From JACCTU01 sp963737405 (GTDB lineage Bacteria > Actinomycetota > Thermoleophilia > Gaiellales > Gaiellaceae): a stretch of 64,000 bases of DNA. Below the pieces are notes generated by a model that was not told the origin of the DNA, did not search any database, and worked only from the letters and a program-made list of their open reading frames with translations. The position numbers were made by a program, and so were the translations under genes. Location of the stretch: contig CAVTSL010000009.1 of assembly GCA_963737405.1 (NCBI GenBank), positions 62,001-126,000 of the forward strand, in the 5' to 3' direction. Within the stretch, counting starts at the first letter, position 1. Each line of letters begins with the position of its first letter. Shown here one piece after another: positions 8,931-17,641 of this stretch.

Positions 8931-9815
8931 ATCGCCTCTGCACTCGCCCTCGTCGCGGCGTTTCTCTTCGCTCTCGCAGCGACGCTCCAGCAGAAGGGTG
9001 CGCTGAACCTCCCGGAGCTCTCGCTGCGGGATCCCGCGTCGCTCGCACGACTCGCCGGGCAGACCATGTGGCTGCTCGGCACCGTCGCACTCCTCACGGG
9101 CTACGTGTTCCAGGCGGCCGCCCTCGATCGCGGACGCCTCGTGATCATCCAGCCGCTCCTCGTCATGACCATCGTCTTCGCGCTCCCGCTCGGGTACTTC
9201 CTGACGAACCAGCACGTGGGGCGCCGCGTCGTGATCGGCGCGGCGGTGATCGTGATCGGCCTCGCGCTGTTCGCGATCTTCGGCGATCCCGCAGGCGGTC
9301 GAGAGAATGCGCCGGGCACGGAGTGGGCGGTCGCGATCGCCGTCCTGGTCGTCGTTTGCGGAGTCCTGCTCTGGTTCGGCCGGAGCGGAGGGCTGACGAG
9401 GCGCGCGGCCGTGTACGGGACGGTCGCCGGCATTCTGTTCGGCCTCTCGGCGGCGCTGACGAAGCCGACGTTGGAGTTCCTCCACGCGGGGATCGGCGAG
9501 CTCCTCTCGCACTGGGAGCCGTACGCGCTGGCGATCGCGGGCGTGCTCGGCTTCGTTCTGCAGCAGATCTCGCTCGGCACGGGCCGCCTCGCGGCCTCGG
9601 TCGCGACCGTCTCGGTGGCGAATCCGATCGTCGGCATCCTGCTCGGCGTCGTTCTCCTCGAGGAGCGGCTGAGCAGGCCGGCGTGGCACGTCGTGGTCGC
9701 GTGCATCGGGCTCGGACTGGCGCTCGCAGGCGCGGTCGTCATCTCGCTCGCCCGACAGTCCGGCGGGGAGCCGGAGCTGTCCGGCTCGGCCGTTACGGAC
9801 GCTTCGGCGGCGTGA
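8931..9815 (+). CDS. DMT/EamA-family transporter, unusual start
   Basis: About 294 residues with nine or ten membrane segments. The first helix region reads SALALVAAFLFALAATLQQKG, and later helices include LVIIQPLLVMTIVFALPLG and VATVSVANPIVGILLG, typical of DMT/EamA permeases. The first standard start codon in frame is ATG at 9066, but that would delete the first helix. The coherent frame runs back to ATC at 8931, just after an in-frame stop, and sits 6 nt after TAGGCT. Either ATC is used as a start or the true start has been lost to a sequence error. Confidence 0.75.
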   Translation: MASALALVAAFLFALAATLQQKGALNLPELSLRDPASLARLAGQTMWLLGTVALLTGYVFQAAALDRGRLVIIQPLLVMTIVFALPLGYFLTNQHVGRRVVIGAAVIVIGLALFAIFGDPAGGRENAPGTEWAVAIAVLVVVCGVLLWFGRSGGLTRRAAVYGTVAGILFGLSAALTKPTLEFLHAGIGELLSHWEPYALAIAGVLGFVLQQISLGTGRLAASVATVSVANPIVGILLGVVLLEERLSRPAWHVVVACIGLGLALAGAVVISLARQSGGEPELSGSAVTDASAA

Positions 9816-12193
9816 GCTCCCCGAGCGCGTAGTCGACGGCTTCGTCCAACTCCATCCCGCGACCCTCGAGTCGCGCAGAGGCGGGAACGTCGGGGAACGG
9901 CACATCGGCGCGGATCGGCCTACGTCCGCGCGTCTCGCGCAGCCGTTCGGCCGCGCCGCCGAGCCGTCCCGCGCGTGCACCGTCGCCGTCGGCGGCAGCC
10001 AGGCGGGCCAGGCCTTCGAAGCAGTCGGCGACGCCGCCGCCGTCGCCGAGCGCCACGAAGGACCGAAGGGCGTCGCAGAAGCGCTCGCGTGCGAGCGGCG
10101 CGTCGCCGGTCCGGCGGGCGGTCTCGCCGAGCAGTTCGAGCGTGCACGCGTGGTTGAACGCCCCCTCTTCGAGGCCGCCGAGCGCGGCGGCCCCGCTCGA
10201 CTCGGCTGCGCGAAGATCGCCGACGCGCAGCGCGAGCTCCGCGAAGCAGAGGTCGGCACGCGCCCCTGCGCCGGCGGCCGCGCTCTGTTCGGCGTACTGC
10301 CGAGCCGCTTCGTAGTCGCCCTGGTCGAGCGCGATCTCGGCGAGGTCGGCGAGCGTCGCGGCCTTCCAGTTCGGACGCTGGAGGTCCTGGTCGACGGACG
10401 CGAGCTCCTGCTTGAGCTCGATTGCTCGGCCGAGATCGCCCGCGAAGCGCGCGATCTCACCGGCGCCGACGAGCACCTCTGCGCGGCCGCGCTCCGAGAG
10501 CTCCCGCGCCGCGAGCGCCGACTCCGCCCACTCGCGCACCTCGGCCAGATGCCCGTGCGAGATGAGGAACGGGTACATCCCGCCGAGGATCCGGCCGACG
10601 TCGTCCGGCTCCTGCGCCGCGAGCGCATACGACACCGCCGCGCGGACGTTCGCGTACTCCGGAGCGAGCGCGGACGACGTCGCGCTCTCGTCACCGGTGT
10701 GCAGCCTCTGCGCGCTCGCCTCCGCCAGCGCGACGACGTACGCCCGATGCCGGCGCCGCGCGTCCGCAGCCTCGTCCGGCTCGAGCTGCTCGGCGGCGAA
10801 CTCGCGGATCGTCTCGAGCATCGAGTAACGGTCGCTCGAGAAGCGAACGAGGCTCTTCTCGACGAGCGACTGGAGCGTGTCGAGGTCGGCGCCGGCCACC
10901 TGCTCGGCGGCCTCGAGCGTGCAGCCGCCGGCGAAGACGGAGAGTCTGCGGAAGAGCTGCCGCTCGTCGTCCGAAAGGAGGTCGTAGGACCACTCGATCG
11001 TCGCGCGGAGCGTCTGCTGGCGGGGGTCGGCGTCGCGACCGCCCCTCAGCAGGTCGAGCCGCCGCGACATCCGCTCGAGGATCTGCGCCGGCGAGAGCGC
11101 CGTCGTTCGCGCGGCCGCGAGCTCGACCGCGAGCGGCAGCGAGTCGAGGCGGGCGCAGAGCTCGCCGATCACGTCGGACGGCTCCGCGTGTGACCGTTCG
11201 CTGAAGAGCGCGACCGCATCGCTGTCTGCGAGCGGAGGCACCGCGAACTCGACCTCGCCCTGGACGCGAAGAAGCTCCCGGCTCGTGACGACGAGCGTGA
11301 GGTTCGGGCAGGCGGTGAGGAGCGCCGAGAGCTCGGGCGCGGCGGCGATCACCTGCTCGAGGTTGTCGACGAGCACGAGCAGCTCGCGGTCGCCGATGTG
11401 CTCGGCAAGGCCGTTCCTCGCGCCGAGCGCCTGCGAGATCGTCTCGGTCACGAGCTCGGGATCGCGGAGCGTCGCGAGCCCGACCCAGAAGACCCCGGCC
11501 TTGTACTCGGGGACGAGCGCTGCCGCAGCCTCGAGGGCGAGGCGAGTCTTGCCGGAGCCGCCCGGGCCGGTCAGCGTGAGCAGGCGGACGCCGCCGCTGA
11601 GCCGCGCGACCACCTCCTCGAGCTCGCGCTCGCGCCCGACGAACGTGCTCGGAGGGCGAGGAAGGTTCGTGTTCGAGATCGTCTTGAGCGGCGGGAACGC
11701 GCCGGCGCCGAGCTGGAAGATCGCGACCGGGCCGTCGATGTCCTTGAGCCCGTGCTCGCCCAGCTCGACGAGCGAGTCGGGCCCGACGAGCGCCGCGGTC
11801 GCGGTGGAGACGAGGATCTGCCCGCCGTGGCCCGCCGCCGCGAGCCGCGCGACGAAGTGGACGTCGTCGCCGAAGTACCCCTCCTCCGTCACGAGCGGCG
11901 TGCCGGTGTGCACGCCGATACGCACGCGGATCGGGCCGGCGGCCAGTCCCTCGTCGATCTCGGCAGCTGCGGCGAGCGCCCCCGTCGCCGTCGGGAAGGC
12001 GACGAAGAACGAGTCGCCCTGCGTGTCGACCTCGACGCCGTCGTGCGCGGCGTACGCGGTGCGGACGACGCGCCGGTGCTCGGTCAGGACCTCGGCGTAC
12101 CGCTCGGCGCCGACGTCGTGCAGGAGCCGTCGTCGAGCCCTCGACGTCGCTGGCGAGGAACGTGACGGTCCCGGTCGGCAGGCCCGCGCGCAC
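9793..12193 (-). CDS. Adenylate/guanylate cyclase-domain protein with NB-ARC-like ATPase and TPR region, one frameshift
   Basis: About 800 residues. The N-terminal class III cyclase domain starts MRAGLPTGTVTFLASDVEGST and contains VDTQGDSFFVAF, with Asp residues in both metal-binding places, and GYFGDDVHFVARLAAAGHGG. An AfsR/LuxR-type ATPase follows: Walker A LTGPGGSGKTRLAL, Walker B ELLVLVDNLEQV, then GLPLAVELAAART-like DSLPLAVELAAART. The rest is a TPR-like helical region. No DNA-binding domain is seen. One extra base at 12127-12135 separates the first 20 residues from the rest. It may be a cAMP-producing or nucleotide-sensing STAND protein; the signal is unknown. It overlaps the DMT gene convergently by 23 nt. 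Confidence 0.83.
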
Positions 12194-12216
12194 GCCCGCA
12201 GTCTGCCCTGCGGCGA

Positions 12217-12801
12217 TCAGGCGGCAGCGAGATCCCGCACGCCGAGCGTCGCCGCGAGCGCGTCGAGCTCGTCGCGCCGCGCCGTCAGGATGGCGCGGCG
12301 CAGCTGGATCGCGAGCGCGCCGTCGGGGCTCAGTCGGTCGCGGCTCGCGTCGACGAGCTCGCGGTACGGGTCGAGACCGTCTCCCTCTGCGAAGACGGCC
12401 TCGGGCGGTTCGCCGGCGAGGTCCGGGTGGAGGCACGCCTCGGCCAGCGGGAGGTACGGGAGGTTCGCGACGACCAGGTCGAGCGGACCGGGGACCGGGT
12501 CGAGGAGGTTCGCGTGGAGCACGGTGACTCGATCGGCGAGCCCGAGCCGCGCGACGTTCGCGCGCGCGAGCAGCACCGCATCGGCGCTCGTGTCCGTGGC
12601 GACGACCTCGGCCCGCGGAAGAGCCGCGGCGAGCGCGGCCGCGATGGCGCCGGACCCGGTGCCGACGTCCGCGATGCGCACGCGGCGATCGCCCGCGATC
12701 GCGACCGCAGCGTCGACCAGTCGTTCGCTGCTCGGCCGTGGCGTCATGACGTGCCCCGCCGCCGCGACGAGACCGAGGCCGTGGAAGGAAATGAGCTCCA
12801 C
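12217..12801 (-). CDS. PrmC/HemK-like methyltransferase, short form
   Basis: This 194-residue class I methyltransferase has the SAM motif IADVGTGSGAIAAALA (about 44-59), the acidic loop VVATDTSADA and the catalytic NLPY motif (LVVANLPYLP). NPPY/NLPY enzymes methylate glutamine amides, as PrmC does on release factors. The N-terminal helical domain of PrmC is absent, so this is likely a paralogue with another target. It is 23 nt upstream of the cyclase gene and probably co-transcribed with it. Confidence 0.82.
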   Translation of the reverse strand: MELISFHGLGLVAAAGHVMTPRPSSERLVDAAVAIAGDRRVRIADVGTGSGAIAAALAAALPRAEVVATDTSADAVLLARANVARLGLADRVTVLHANLLDPVPGPLDLVVANLPYLPLAEACLHPDLAGEPPEAVFAEGDGLDPYRELVDASRDRLSPDGALAIQLRRAILTARRDELDALAATLGVRDLAAA

Positions 12802-12852
12802 ACCCCGTTCGCGTCGCGGCGGCGCGGGATCTTACGCAGCCGGAAACGCTGC

Positions 12853-13341
12853 TCAGCGAAGCGAGACCGCGACCTGCTCGAGGAGGTCCAGCGCGTCCTG
12901 CATGCCGTCCTCCATCCCGGACTCGATGTGTGCGTCCCTGTGCTCCTTGCTCGAGTGCTGCACGAGGATCGTCATGGTCGTGCGCCCGTCCGCCTCGGTG
13001 AGCGTGAGGGTGTCCAGTGCCTCGGCATCCGGCATGCCCTCGTAGACCTCGGTCGAGACGAGCCGCTCGTTCGGGACGATCTCGCGGTACTCGCCGTGGA
13101 AGCCGACCTCGAACCCGCCGTCGGCGACCATCACGTAGCGCCACGTGCCGCCCACGCGCAGGTCGATCTCGGCGAGCGTCACCTCGCCGCGCTTCGCGCT
13201 CCACCAGCGCTTGACCAGCTCGGGCGTCGTCCACGCCCTGTAGACGAGGTGCTTTGGTGCATCGAACTCCCGCGTGATCAGGATCTGGTCGTCCGCGGGG
13301 AGCGTGACCGTCGCGCTCCGGCTACTCGTCATCTCTGCCAT
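12853..13341 (-). CDS. SRPBCC (AHSA1-like) protein
   Basis: This 162-residue protein has the START/Bet v 1-like fold of the AHSA1 family: ITREFDAPKHLVYRAWT near residue 20, PELVKRWWSAKRGEVT, VGGTWRYVM, and the C-terminal helix GMQDALDLLEQV. It is likely a small-molecule binding protein. The ATG at 13341 has AGGAGGAAAGGG upstream, inside the preceding ArsR gene, and the two genes overlap by 20 nt. ArsR-SRPBCC pairs are common in actinobacteria. Confidence 0.88.
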   Translation of the reverse strand: MAEMTSSRSATVTLPADDQILITREFDAPKHLVYRAWTTPELVKRWWSAKRGEVTLAEIDLRVGGTWRYVMVADGGFEVGFHGEYREIVPNERLVSTEVYEGMPDAEALDTLTLTEADGRTTMTILVQHSSKEHRDAHIESGMEDGMQDALDLLEQVAVSLR

Positions 13342-13675
13342 CCCTTTCCTCCTTCTTGAGTTCGTCCAGAACGACATCGAGCTCGTCGAACCGCTCCGAC
13401 CACGCGCGCTCGTAGGTCTTCACCCAGTCGTGGATCGGCTTCAGCGCCCCGCCGTTCAGCCGGTAGAGCCGCTGGCGCCCGTGCTCCCGCACCTCGACGG
13501 CACCCACCTCTCGGAGCACGCGGAGGTGCTTGGACACCTGCGGCTGGGCCAGCCCGAGCGTCCGCACCAGGTCGTTCACGGGACGCTCGCCGCCGGCGAG
13601 CTCGTCGAGGATCTGCCGGCGCCGGGGCTCGGCTACTGCGTTGAACGCGTCGGCCGTGGTCGCTGCTCGTGCCAT
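13322..13675 (-). CDS. ArsR-family regulator
   Basis: This 117-residue winged-helix repressor has the core AEPRRRQILDELAGGERPV (15-33), then the recognition helix LAQPQVSKHLRVLREVG and wing EHGRQRLYRLN. No metal-binding Cys pairs of the ArsR/SmtB metal sensors are present, so it likely responds to an organic ligand bound by its SRPBCC partner. The ATG lies 7 nt after a perfect TATAAT, so translation is probably leaderless. Confidence 0.9.
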   Translation of the reverse strand: MARAATTADAFNAVAEPRRRQILDELAGGERPVNDLVRTLGLAQPQVSKHLRVLREVGAVEVREHGRQRLYRLNGGALKPIHDWVKTYERAWSERFDELDVVLDELKKEERDGRDDE

Positions 13676-13682
13676 GCGCGCG

Positions 13683-13710
13683 ATTATATGCCGATATGAG
13701 AATATGTCAA
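13683..13710 (-). promoter_or_regulatory. Consensus sigma-70 promoter of the ArsR-SRPBCC operon with embedded ATATG repeats
   Basis: On the minus strand this reads TTGACA (13710-13705), 16 bp, TATAAT (13688-13683), then 7 nt to the ATG of arsR. On the plus strand three ATATG repeats with an 8-bp period (13686, 13694, 13702) cover the spacer and both hexamers. They are a plausible operator through which the ArsR protein would block its own promoter. Confidence 0.75.
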
Positions 13711-13800
13711 TCGTCGGCCTCGAGAATCAGGCAAGGAACGATGTCCTCTGCGGCGTCGCCCGTTCGTCTCCAGAGCGACCAACCACCAGAGGAGGAAACG

Positions 13801-14160
13801 ATGAGGTACATGCTGTTGATCCACCAGGGCGACACTCCGACCCCGCGCGATCCCGAGGCCTGGGCGCGCCTGTCGGAGGACGAGCAGCAGCAGGTGTACA
13901 GCGACTACATGGCGATCAACCAGACGCCGGGCGTCAGCCCCGGCGTGCAGCTCCAGCCCGCCGAGTCGGCCACGACCGTGCGCGTCGAGGACGGCAAGAC
14001 GCTGACGACCGACGGGCCGTTCGTCGCCGTCAAGGAAGCGCTCGCCGGCTACCTGCTCTTCGAGGCGGACGACCTCGACGCGGCGATCGAGCTGGCGTCG
14101 CGCATCCCGGCGGCGCGCATGGGCGGCGCGATCGAGGTCCGACCGATCGCGGAGGGATAG
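13801..14160 (+). CDS. DGPF/YCII-domain protein
   Basis: This 119-residue protein belongs to the YCII-related DGPF family: MRYMLLIHQGD at the start and the name-giving motif TTDGPFVAVKEALAGYLL (61-78). GAGGAAACG precedes the ATG. DGPF genes accompany ECF42 sigma factors, as here, where the sigma gene follows at once. Their biochemical role is unsettled. Confidence 0.9.
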   Translation: MRYMLLIHQGDTPTPRDPEAWARLSEDEQQQVYSDYMAINQTPGVSPGVQLQPAESATTVRVEDGKTLTTDGPFVAVKEALAGYLLFEADDLDAAIELASRIPAARMGGAIEVRPIAEG

Positions 14161-14162
14161 CG

Positions 14163-15320
14163 ATCCTCGACCAGGTCTTCCGCGACGAATGGGGCCGTGT
14201 CCTCGCAAGCCTGATCGGCTTCCTCGGCGACTTCGACCTCGCCGAGGAGGCCGCCCAGGACGCGTTTCTCATCGCCGCCGAGCGCTGGCCCCGCGAAGGG
14301 ACGCCCGAGCACCCTCGCGCGTGGCTGATGACGACCGCGCGCAACCGCGCGATCGACCGCATCCGCCGCGACCGCACGCTCGCCGCGAAGACGCGGCTAC
14401 TCGATGTCCCGGAGGCCGTTGAGGACGAGATGGACGAGACCACGATCCCCGACGAGCGGCTCGAGCTCCTCTTCACGTGCTGCCATCCTGCGCTCGCGCT
14501 CGATGCCCAGGTCGCGCTGACGCTCCGCACGCTCGGCGGGTTGACGACCGACGAGATCGCGCGCGCGTTCCTCGTCCCCGAAGCGACGATGGCCAAGCGG
14601 CTCGTCCGGGCGAAGCGGAAGATCAAGGACGCGGGCATCCCGTTCCGCGTACCGCCGGCTCATCTCCTGCCCGACCGCCTGGCCGCCGTGCTCGCGGTCG
14701 TCTACCTGATCTTCAACGAGGGCTACGGTGGGCGCGGCGACCTCGCGGCCGAGGCGATCAGGCTCGGCCGTGCGCTCGCGGAGCTGATGCCGGACGAGCC
14801 GGAGGTTCACGGGCTGCTCGCGCTGATGCTCGTCAACGACGCCCGGCGCGACGCACGCTTCGCCGACGGGACGGTCGTGCTCCTCAGCGACCAGGATCGA
14901 TCGCTCTGGGACGTGGACGAGATCGCTCGCGGACGTGCCGCGCTCGAGCGCGCGCTCGCCCTCGGCGGAGCCGGCCCCTACGTGCTCCAGGCGCGGATCG
15001 CCTCGCTCCACCTCGACGACCCGCAGGACTGGACGCAGCTCGCCTCGCTCTACGGCGAGCTCGCGCGCCTGACCGGCTCGCCGGTCGTGGAGCTGAACCA
15101 CGCGGCGGCCCTCGCCGAGGCCGGCGAGGTCGAGAACGCGCTCGCGATCGTGGAGCGCCTCGATCTCGACGAGTACCACTATCTCCACTCGACGCGCGCC
15201 GAGCTCCTGCGCCGGCTCGAGCGGATCGACGACGCGCGCGCGGCGTACGGTCGGGCGCTGGAGCTCGTCCACTCCGACGCCGAGCGCCGCTTCCTCGAGC
15301 AGCGGCTGGCGCAGCTCTAG
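14163..15320 (+). CDS. ECF42-type RNA polymerase sigma factor with C-terminal TPR-like extension
   Basis: About 385 residues. Sigma region 2 includes FLGDFDLAEEAAQDAFLIA and TTARNRAIDRIRRDR; region 4 includes LGGLTTDEIARAFLVPEATMAKRL. A long C-terminal extension (about 180 onward, with YLIFNEGYGG and TPR-like helices) is diagnostic of ECF42, where it is needed for activity and replaces an anti-sigma factor. The frame lacks ATG, GTG or TTG near its N-terminus. The first sensible codon is ATC at 14163, six nt after GGAGGG (14151-14156), directly after the DGPF stop. The start is therefore uncertain. Confidence 0.85.
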   Translation: MLDQVFRDEWGRVLASLIGFLGDFDLAEEAAQDAFLIAAERWPREGTPEHPRAWLMTTARNRAIDRIRRDRTLAAKTRLLDVPEAVEDEMDETTIPDERLELLFTCCHPALALDAQVALTLRTLGGLTTDEIARAFLVPEATMAKRLVRAKRKIKDAGIPFRVPPAHLLPDRLAAVLAVVYLIFNEGYGGRGDLAAEAIRLGRALAELMPDEPEVHGLLALMLVNDARRDARFADGTVVLLSDQDRSLWDVDEIARGRAALERALALGGAGPYVLQARIASLHLDDPQDWTQLASLYGELARLTGSPVVELNHAAALAEAGEVENALAIVERLDLDEYHYLHSTRAELLRRLERIDDARAAYGRALELVHSDAERRFLEQRLAQL

Positions 15321-15613
15321 GGGTGACGACCGTCGAGCCGGATCGTCCACGGCTCGACGGTGTCGACCCGGAGGTGCGTCCCGCTCCACGGGTCGCGCGC
15401 GAACGTCGCGCGGACGGCGTCCTCCGACTCGGCCTCGACGGCGTGCGCCACGCGATGCTCGTCGGGCAGCGGCCCGCCCAGGACGACGAAGCCGTCGTCC
15501 ACGAGCCCGTCCATGAACGCCGCGTGCTCGGCCCAGCCGGACTGCTCCTCGAGCGGCTTCGACGCGTCCCATTGCGGGCCGGAACGCGTGAGCATCACGA
15601 GGAACATGGGCAC
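15317..15613 (-). CDS. YCII-related small protein
   Basis: This 98-residue YCII-fold protein reads MPMFLVMLTRSGPQW at the start, DGLVDDGFVVLGGPLPDEH in the middle (catalytic-like His and Asp of YCII enzymes), and ends in the family strand TVEPWTI. It is convergent with the ECF42 gene by 4 nt. The start may be GTG at 15613 or ATG at 15607. Its role is unknown; a link to the adjacent DGPF-ECF module is only positional. Confidence 0.85.
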   Translation of the reverse strand: MPMFLVMLTRSGPQWDASKPLEEQSGWAEHAAFMDGLVDDGFVVLGGPLPDEHRVAHAVEAESEDAVRATFARDPWSGTHLRVDTVEPWTIRLDGRHP

Positions 15614-15685
15614 GGCGAGGTTCTACCCGTTATGGACCGGGCAACTTCGGGGAGCAGACTCGTACGCGAACACAGGAGGTGGCGA

Positions 15686-16087
15686 ATGCCGACAACTGCG
15701 ACAGCCTCGTTCCAGATCGACAACTGGGACGAACAGGAGATCTTCGAGACGGACGACGGCTCCAAGGTCACGCGTGCACAGGTCTCGAAGTCGTTCGACG
15801 GCGATCTCGAAGGTGAAGGCACCGTCGAGTGGCTGATGGGCTACGACGAGAACGGGACCGCGACGTTCGTCGGTCTCGAGCGGGTCGTCGGGACGCTCGG
15901 CGGCAAGAAGGGAAGCTTCGTCCTCCAGCACGCCGGGTCGTTCGACGGCAAGACGGCGAAGGCCGAGCTGGTGATCGTTCCCGGCTCCGGCGCCGGAGAC
16001 CTGAGCGGGCTCAAGGGCGACGGCACGTTCGAGGCAGGCATGGGCGAGGACGGCGAACGGCGGGTCACGCTCGACTACGACCTCTAG
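15686..16087 (+). CDS. DUF3224 domain protein
   Basis: This 133-residue protein matches the DUF3224 pattern: VSKSFDGDLEGEGTVEWLMGY (split here as seen at about residues 32-52), FVGLERVVGTLGGKKGSFV and VIVPGSGAGDLSGLKGDG. The fold is a small allene-oxide-cyclase-like barrel, and the function is unknown. AGGAGG at 15674-15679 fixes the ATG at 15686. Confidence 0.85.
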   Translation: MPTTATASFQIDNWDEQEIFETDDGSKVTRAQVSKSFDGDLEGEGTVEWLMGYDENGTATFVGLERVVGTLGGKKGSFVLQHAGSFDGKTAKAELVIVPGSGAGDLSGLKGDGTFEAGMGEDGERRVTLDYDL

Positions 16088-16089
16088 CC

Positions 16090-16539
16090 GTGGACGACCC
16101 CGCAGCGCACGCACGAGCGCTGATCGACGCGAACCTCTACATGGTGCTCGGGACGGCCGACCGAGACGGCCTGCCCTGGGCCGTGCCGGTGTACTACGCG
16201 CCGTCCGAGTACCGCGAGTTCTTCTGGGTCTCGAAGCCCGAGTCGAGGCACTCGCGGAACATCGCTCTCCGACCGGAGGTGAGCATCGTCGTCTTCGACT
16301 CGTCGGTGCCGATCGGAACGGGTCAGGGTGTCTACATGAGCGCTCACGCGGTGGAGCTTGGGGCCCGCGAGCGCGAGCACGGGACCGACGTCTTCTCGCG
16401 GCGCTCTCTCGCGCACGGTGGCTCCGCATTCGCACTGGAGGACACCCAGGAGCCGGCGCGCCTCCGCCTCTATCGCGCGACCGCAATCGAGCAGTTCGTC
16501 CTCGACGAGCACGACCTTCGCGTGCCGGTGTCGCTCTGA
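16090..16539 (+). CDS. Pyridoxamine 5'-phosphate oxidase-like (split-barrel flavin/F420) protein
   Basis: This 149-residue protein has the split beta-barrel pattern: NLYMVLGTADRDGLPWAVPVYY (about 17-38), FFWVSKPESRHSRNIALRP and the C-terminal VLDEHDLRVPVSL. It would bind FMN or F420 and may be a reductase or oxidase; the cofactor cannot be chosen from sequence. The GTG start follows the DUF3224 stop by 2 nt, so the two genes are probably one unit with the following HTH_42 gene. Confidence 0.82.
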   Translation: MDDPAAHARALIDANLYMVLGTADRDGLPWAVPVYYAPSEYREFFWVSKPESRHSRNIALRPEVSIVVFDSSVPIGTGQGVYMSAHAVELGAREREHGTDVFSRRSLAHGGSAFALEDTQEPARLRLYRATAIEQFVLDEHDLRVPVSL

Positions 16540-16540
16540 G

Positions 16541-17626
16541 TTGACGAGCAAGCTGTCGTGGGAGCGGGCGCTCGCCTGGCGTTTGCGGCGCCATCACCTG
16601 GTCGAGCGCGCCGGGCCCGCGGACCTTCTCCCGGTCGTGAGCGCGATCTGCGGCCTCCACGCGCAGCTGATGTCGTCCGCCGAGCTGAGCCTGTGGGCCC
16701 GAATCGAAGGGCTCGAGCGCGGCGCCGTGAACGACGCCCTCTGGAAGCGCCGCAGGCTCGTGAAGCTCTGGGGCGTGCGCGGGACGCTGCATCTGCTCCC
16801 TGCGGCGGAGCTCGGAATCTGGCTCTCGGCGCTCGGCACGATCACCAACCGCGGCATGACCGGCCACGAGGAGATCGACGCGCTCAGCGACGCGATCGGC
16901 GAGGCGCTCGACGGCCGCGCTCTGACGCGCGAGGAGCTCGCGCTCGAGGTCGAGCAGCGGACCGGCGAGCCGCAGCTCGCCGAGTACGTGCGCTTCAGCT
17001 GGGGCTCGTACCTCAAGCCCGCCTCGTTCCGGGGGCTCCTCTGCTTCGCTCCGAGCGACGACAGCCGCGTCAGGTTCACGTCACCGGCGTCGTTCGTCCG
17101 CCGGCGGATCGTGCAACCCGACGCGGAGGACGCGCTCCGCGAGGTGACGCGGCGCTTCCTGTCGGCCTACGCGCCGGCCACCGCCGAGGACCTCGGGTTG
17201 TGGTCGGGGTTCGGCCGCGCGCGCGGCAAGAAGATGCTCGCGGCGCTCGGCGACGAGGCGGTCGAGCTCGACGTCGACGGCGACCGCGCGTGGGTGCTCG
17301 CGGGCGACGCCGCCGAGATCGCGTCGGCGGAACCCCCGGAGACGGCGCGGCTCCTCCCCGCATTCGACCCGTGGGTCGTCGGCACCGCGCGCTACGCCCC
17401 GGCCCAGCTCGACCCGGCGCTGAAGGCGCGGGTGTTCCGCCCGCAGGGGTGGATCTCACCGGTGCTGCTCGTGAACGGGCGCATGGTCGGCGTGTGGAAG
17501 CACACGCGGAAAGGGCGCCGTCTCGACGTCGAGCTCGAGCCGTTCGGCAGGTTGCCACGGTGGGCGCGGGCGCAGCTCGAGGACGAAGCTGACCGCCTGG
17601 CGGAGTTCCTCGCGCTCGAGCGCTGA
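16541..17626 (+). CDS. Winged-helix DNA-binding (HTH_42) protein
   Basis: This 361-residue protein is a second HTH_42/AlkZ-type family member: RRHHLVERAG near the start, VSAICGLHAQLMSSAELSLW, the characteristic LVKLWGVRGTLHLLP (82-96), and C-terminal LLPAFDPWVVGT and GWISPVLLVNGRMVGVW. The TTG start at 16541 follows the previous stop by 1 nt. Family members are DNA glycosylases or uncharacterised DNA-binding proteins. Unlike the copy at the left edge, this one is intact. Confidence 0.85.
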   Translation: MTSKLSWERALAWRLRRHHLVERAGPADLLPVVSAICGLHAQLMSSAELSLWARIEGLERGAVNDALWKRRRLVKLWGVRGTLHLLPAAELGIWLSALGTITNRGMTGHEEIDALSDAIGEALDGRALTREELALEVEQRTGEPQLAEYVRFSWGSYLKPASFRGLLCFAPSDDSRVRFTSPASFVRRRIVQPDAEDALREVTRRFLSAYAPATAEDLGLWSGFGRARGKKMLAALGDEAVELDVDGDRAWVLAGDAAEIASAEPPETARLLPAFDPWVVGTARYAPAQLDPALKARVFRPQGWISPVLLVNGRMVGVWKHTRKGRRLDVELEPFGRLPRWARAQLEDEADRLAEFLALER

Positions 17627-17641
17627 GTCATCCTGCAGCAT

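Noticed and set aside
10691..13234. A long minus-strand open frame of about 847 codons.
   Set aside because: It is an Arg/Ala/Gly-rich shadow of the cyclase, methylase and SRPBCC genes, a usual effect of high GC.
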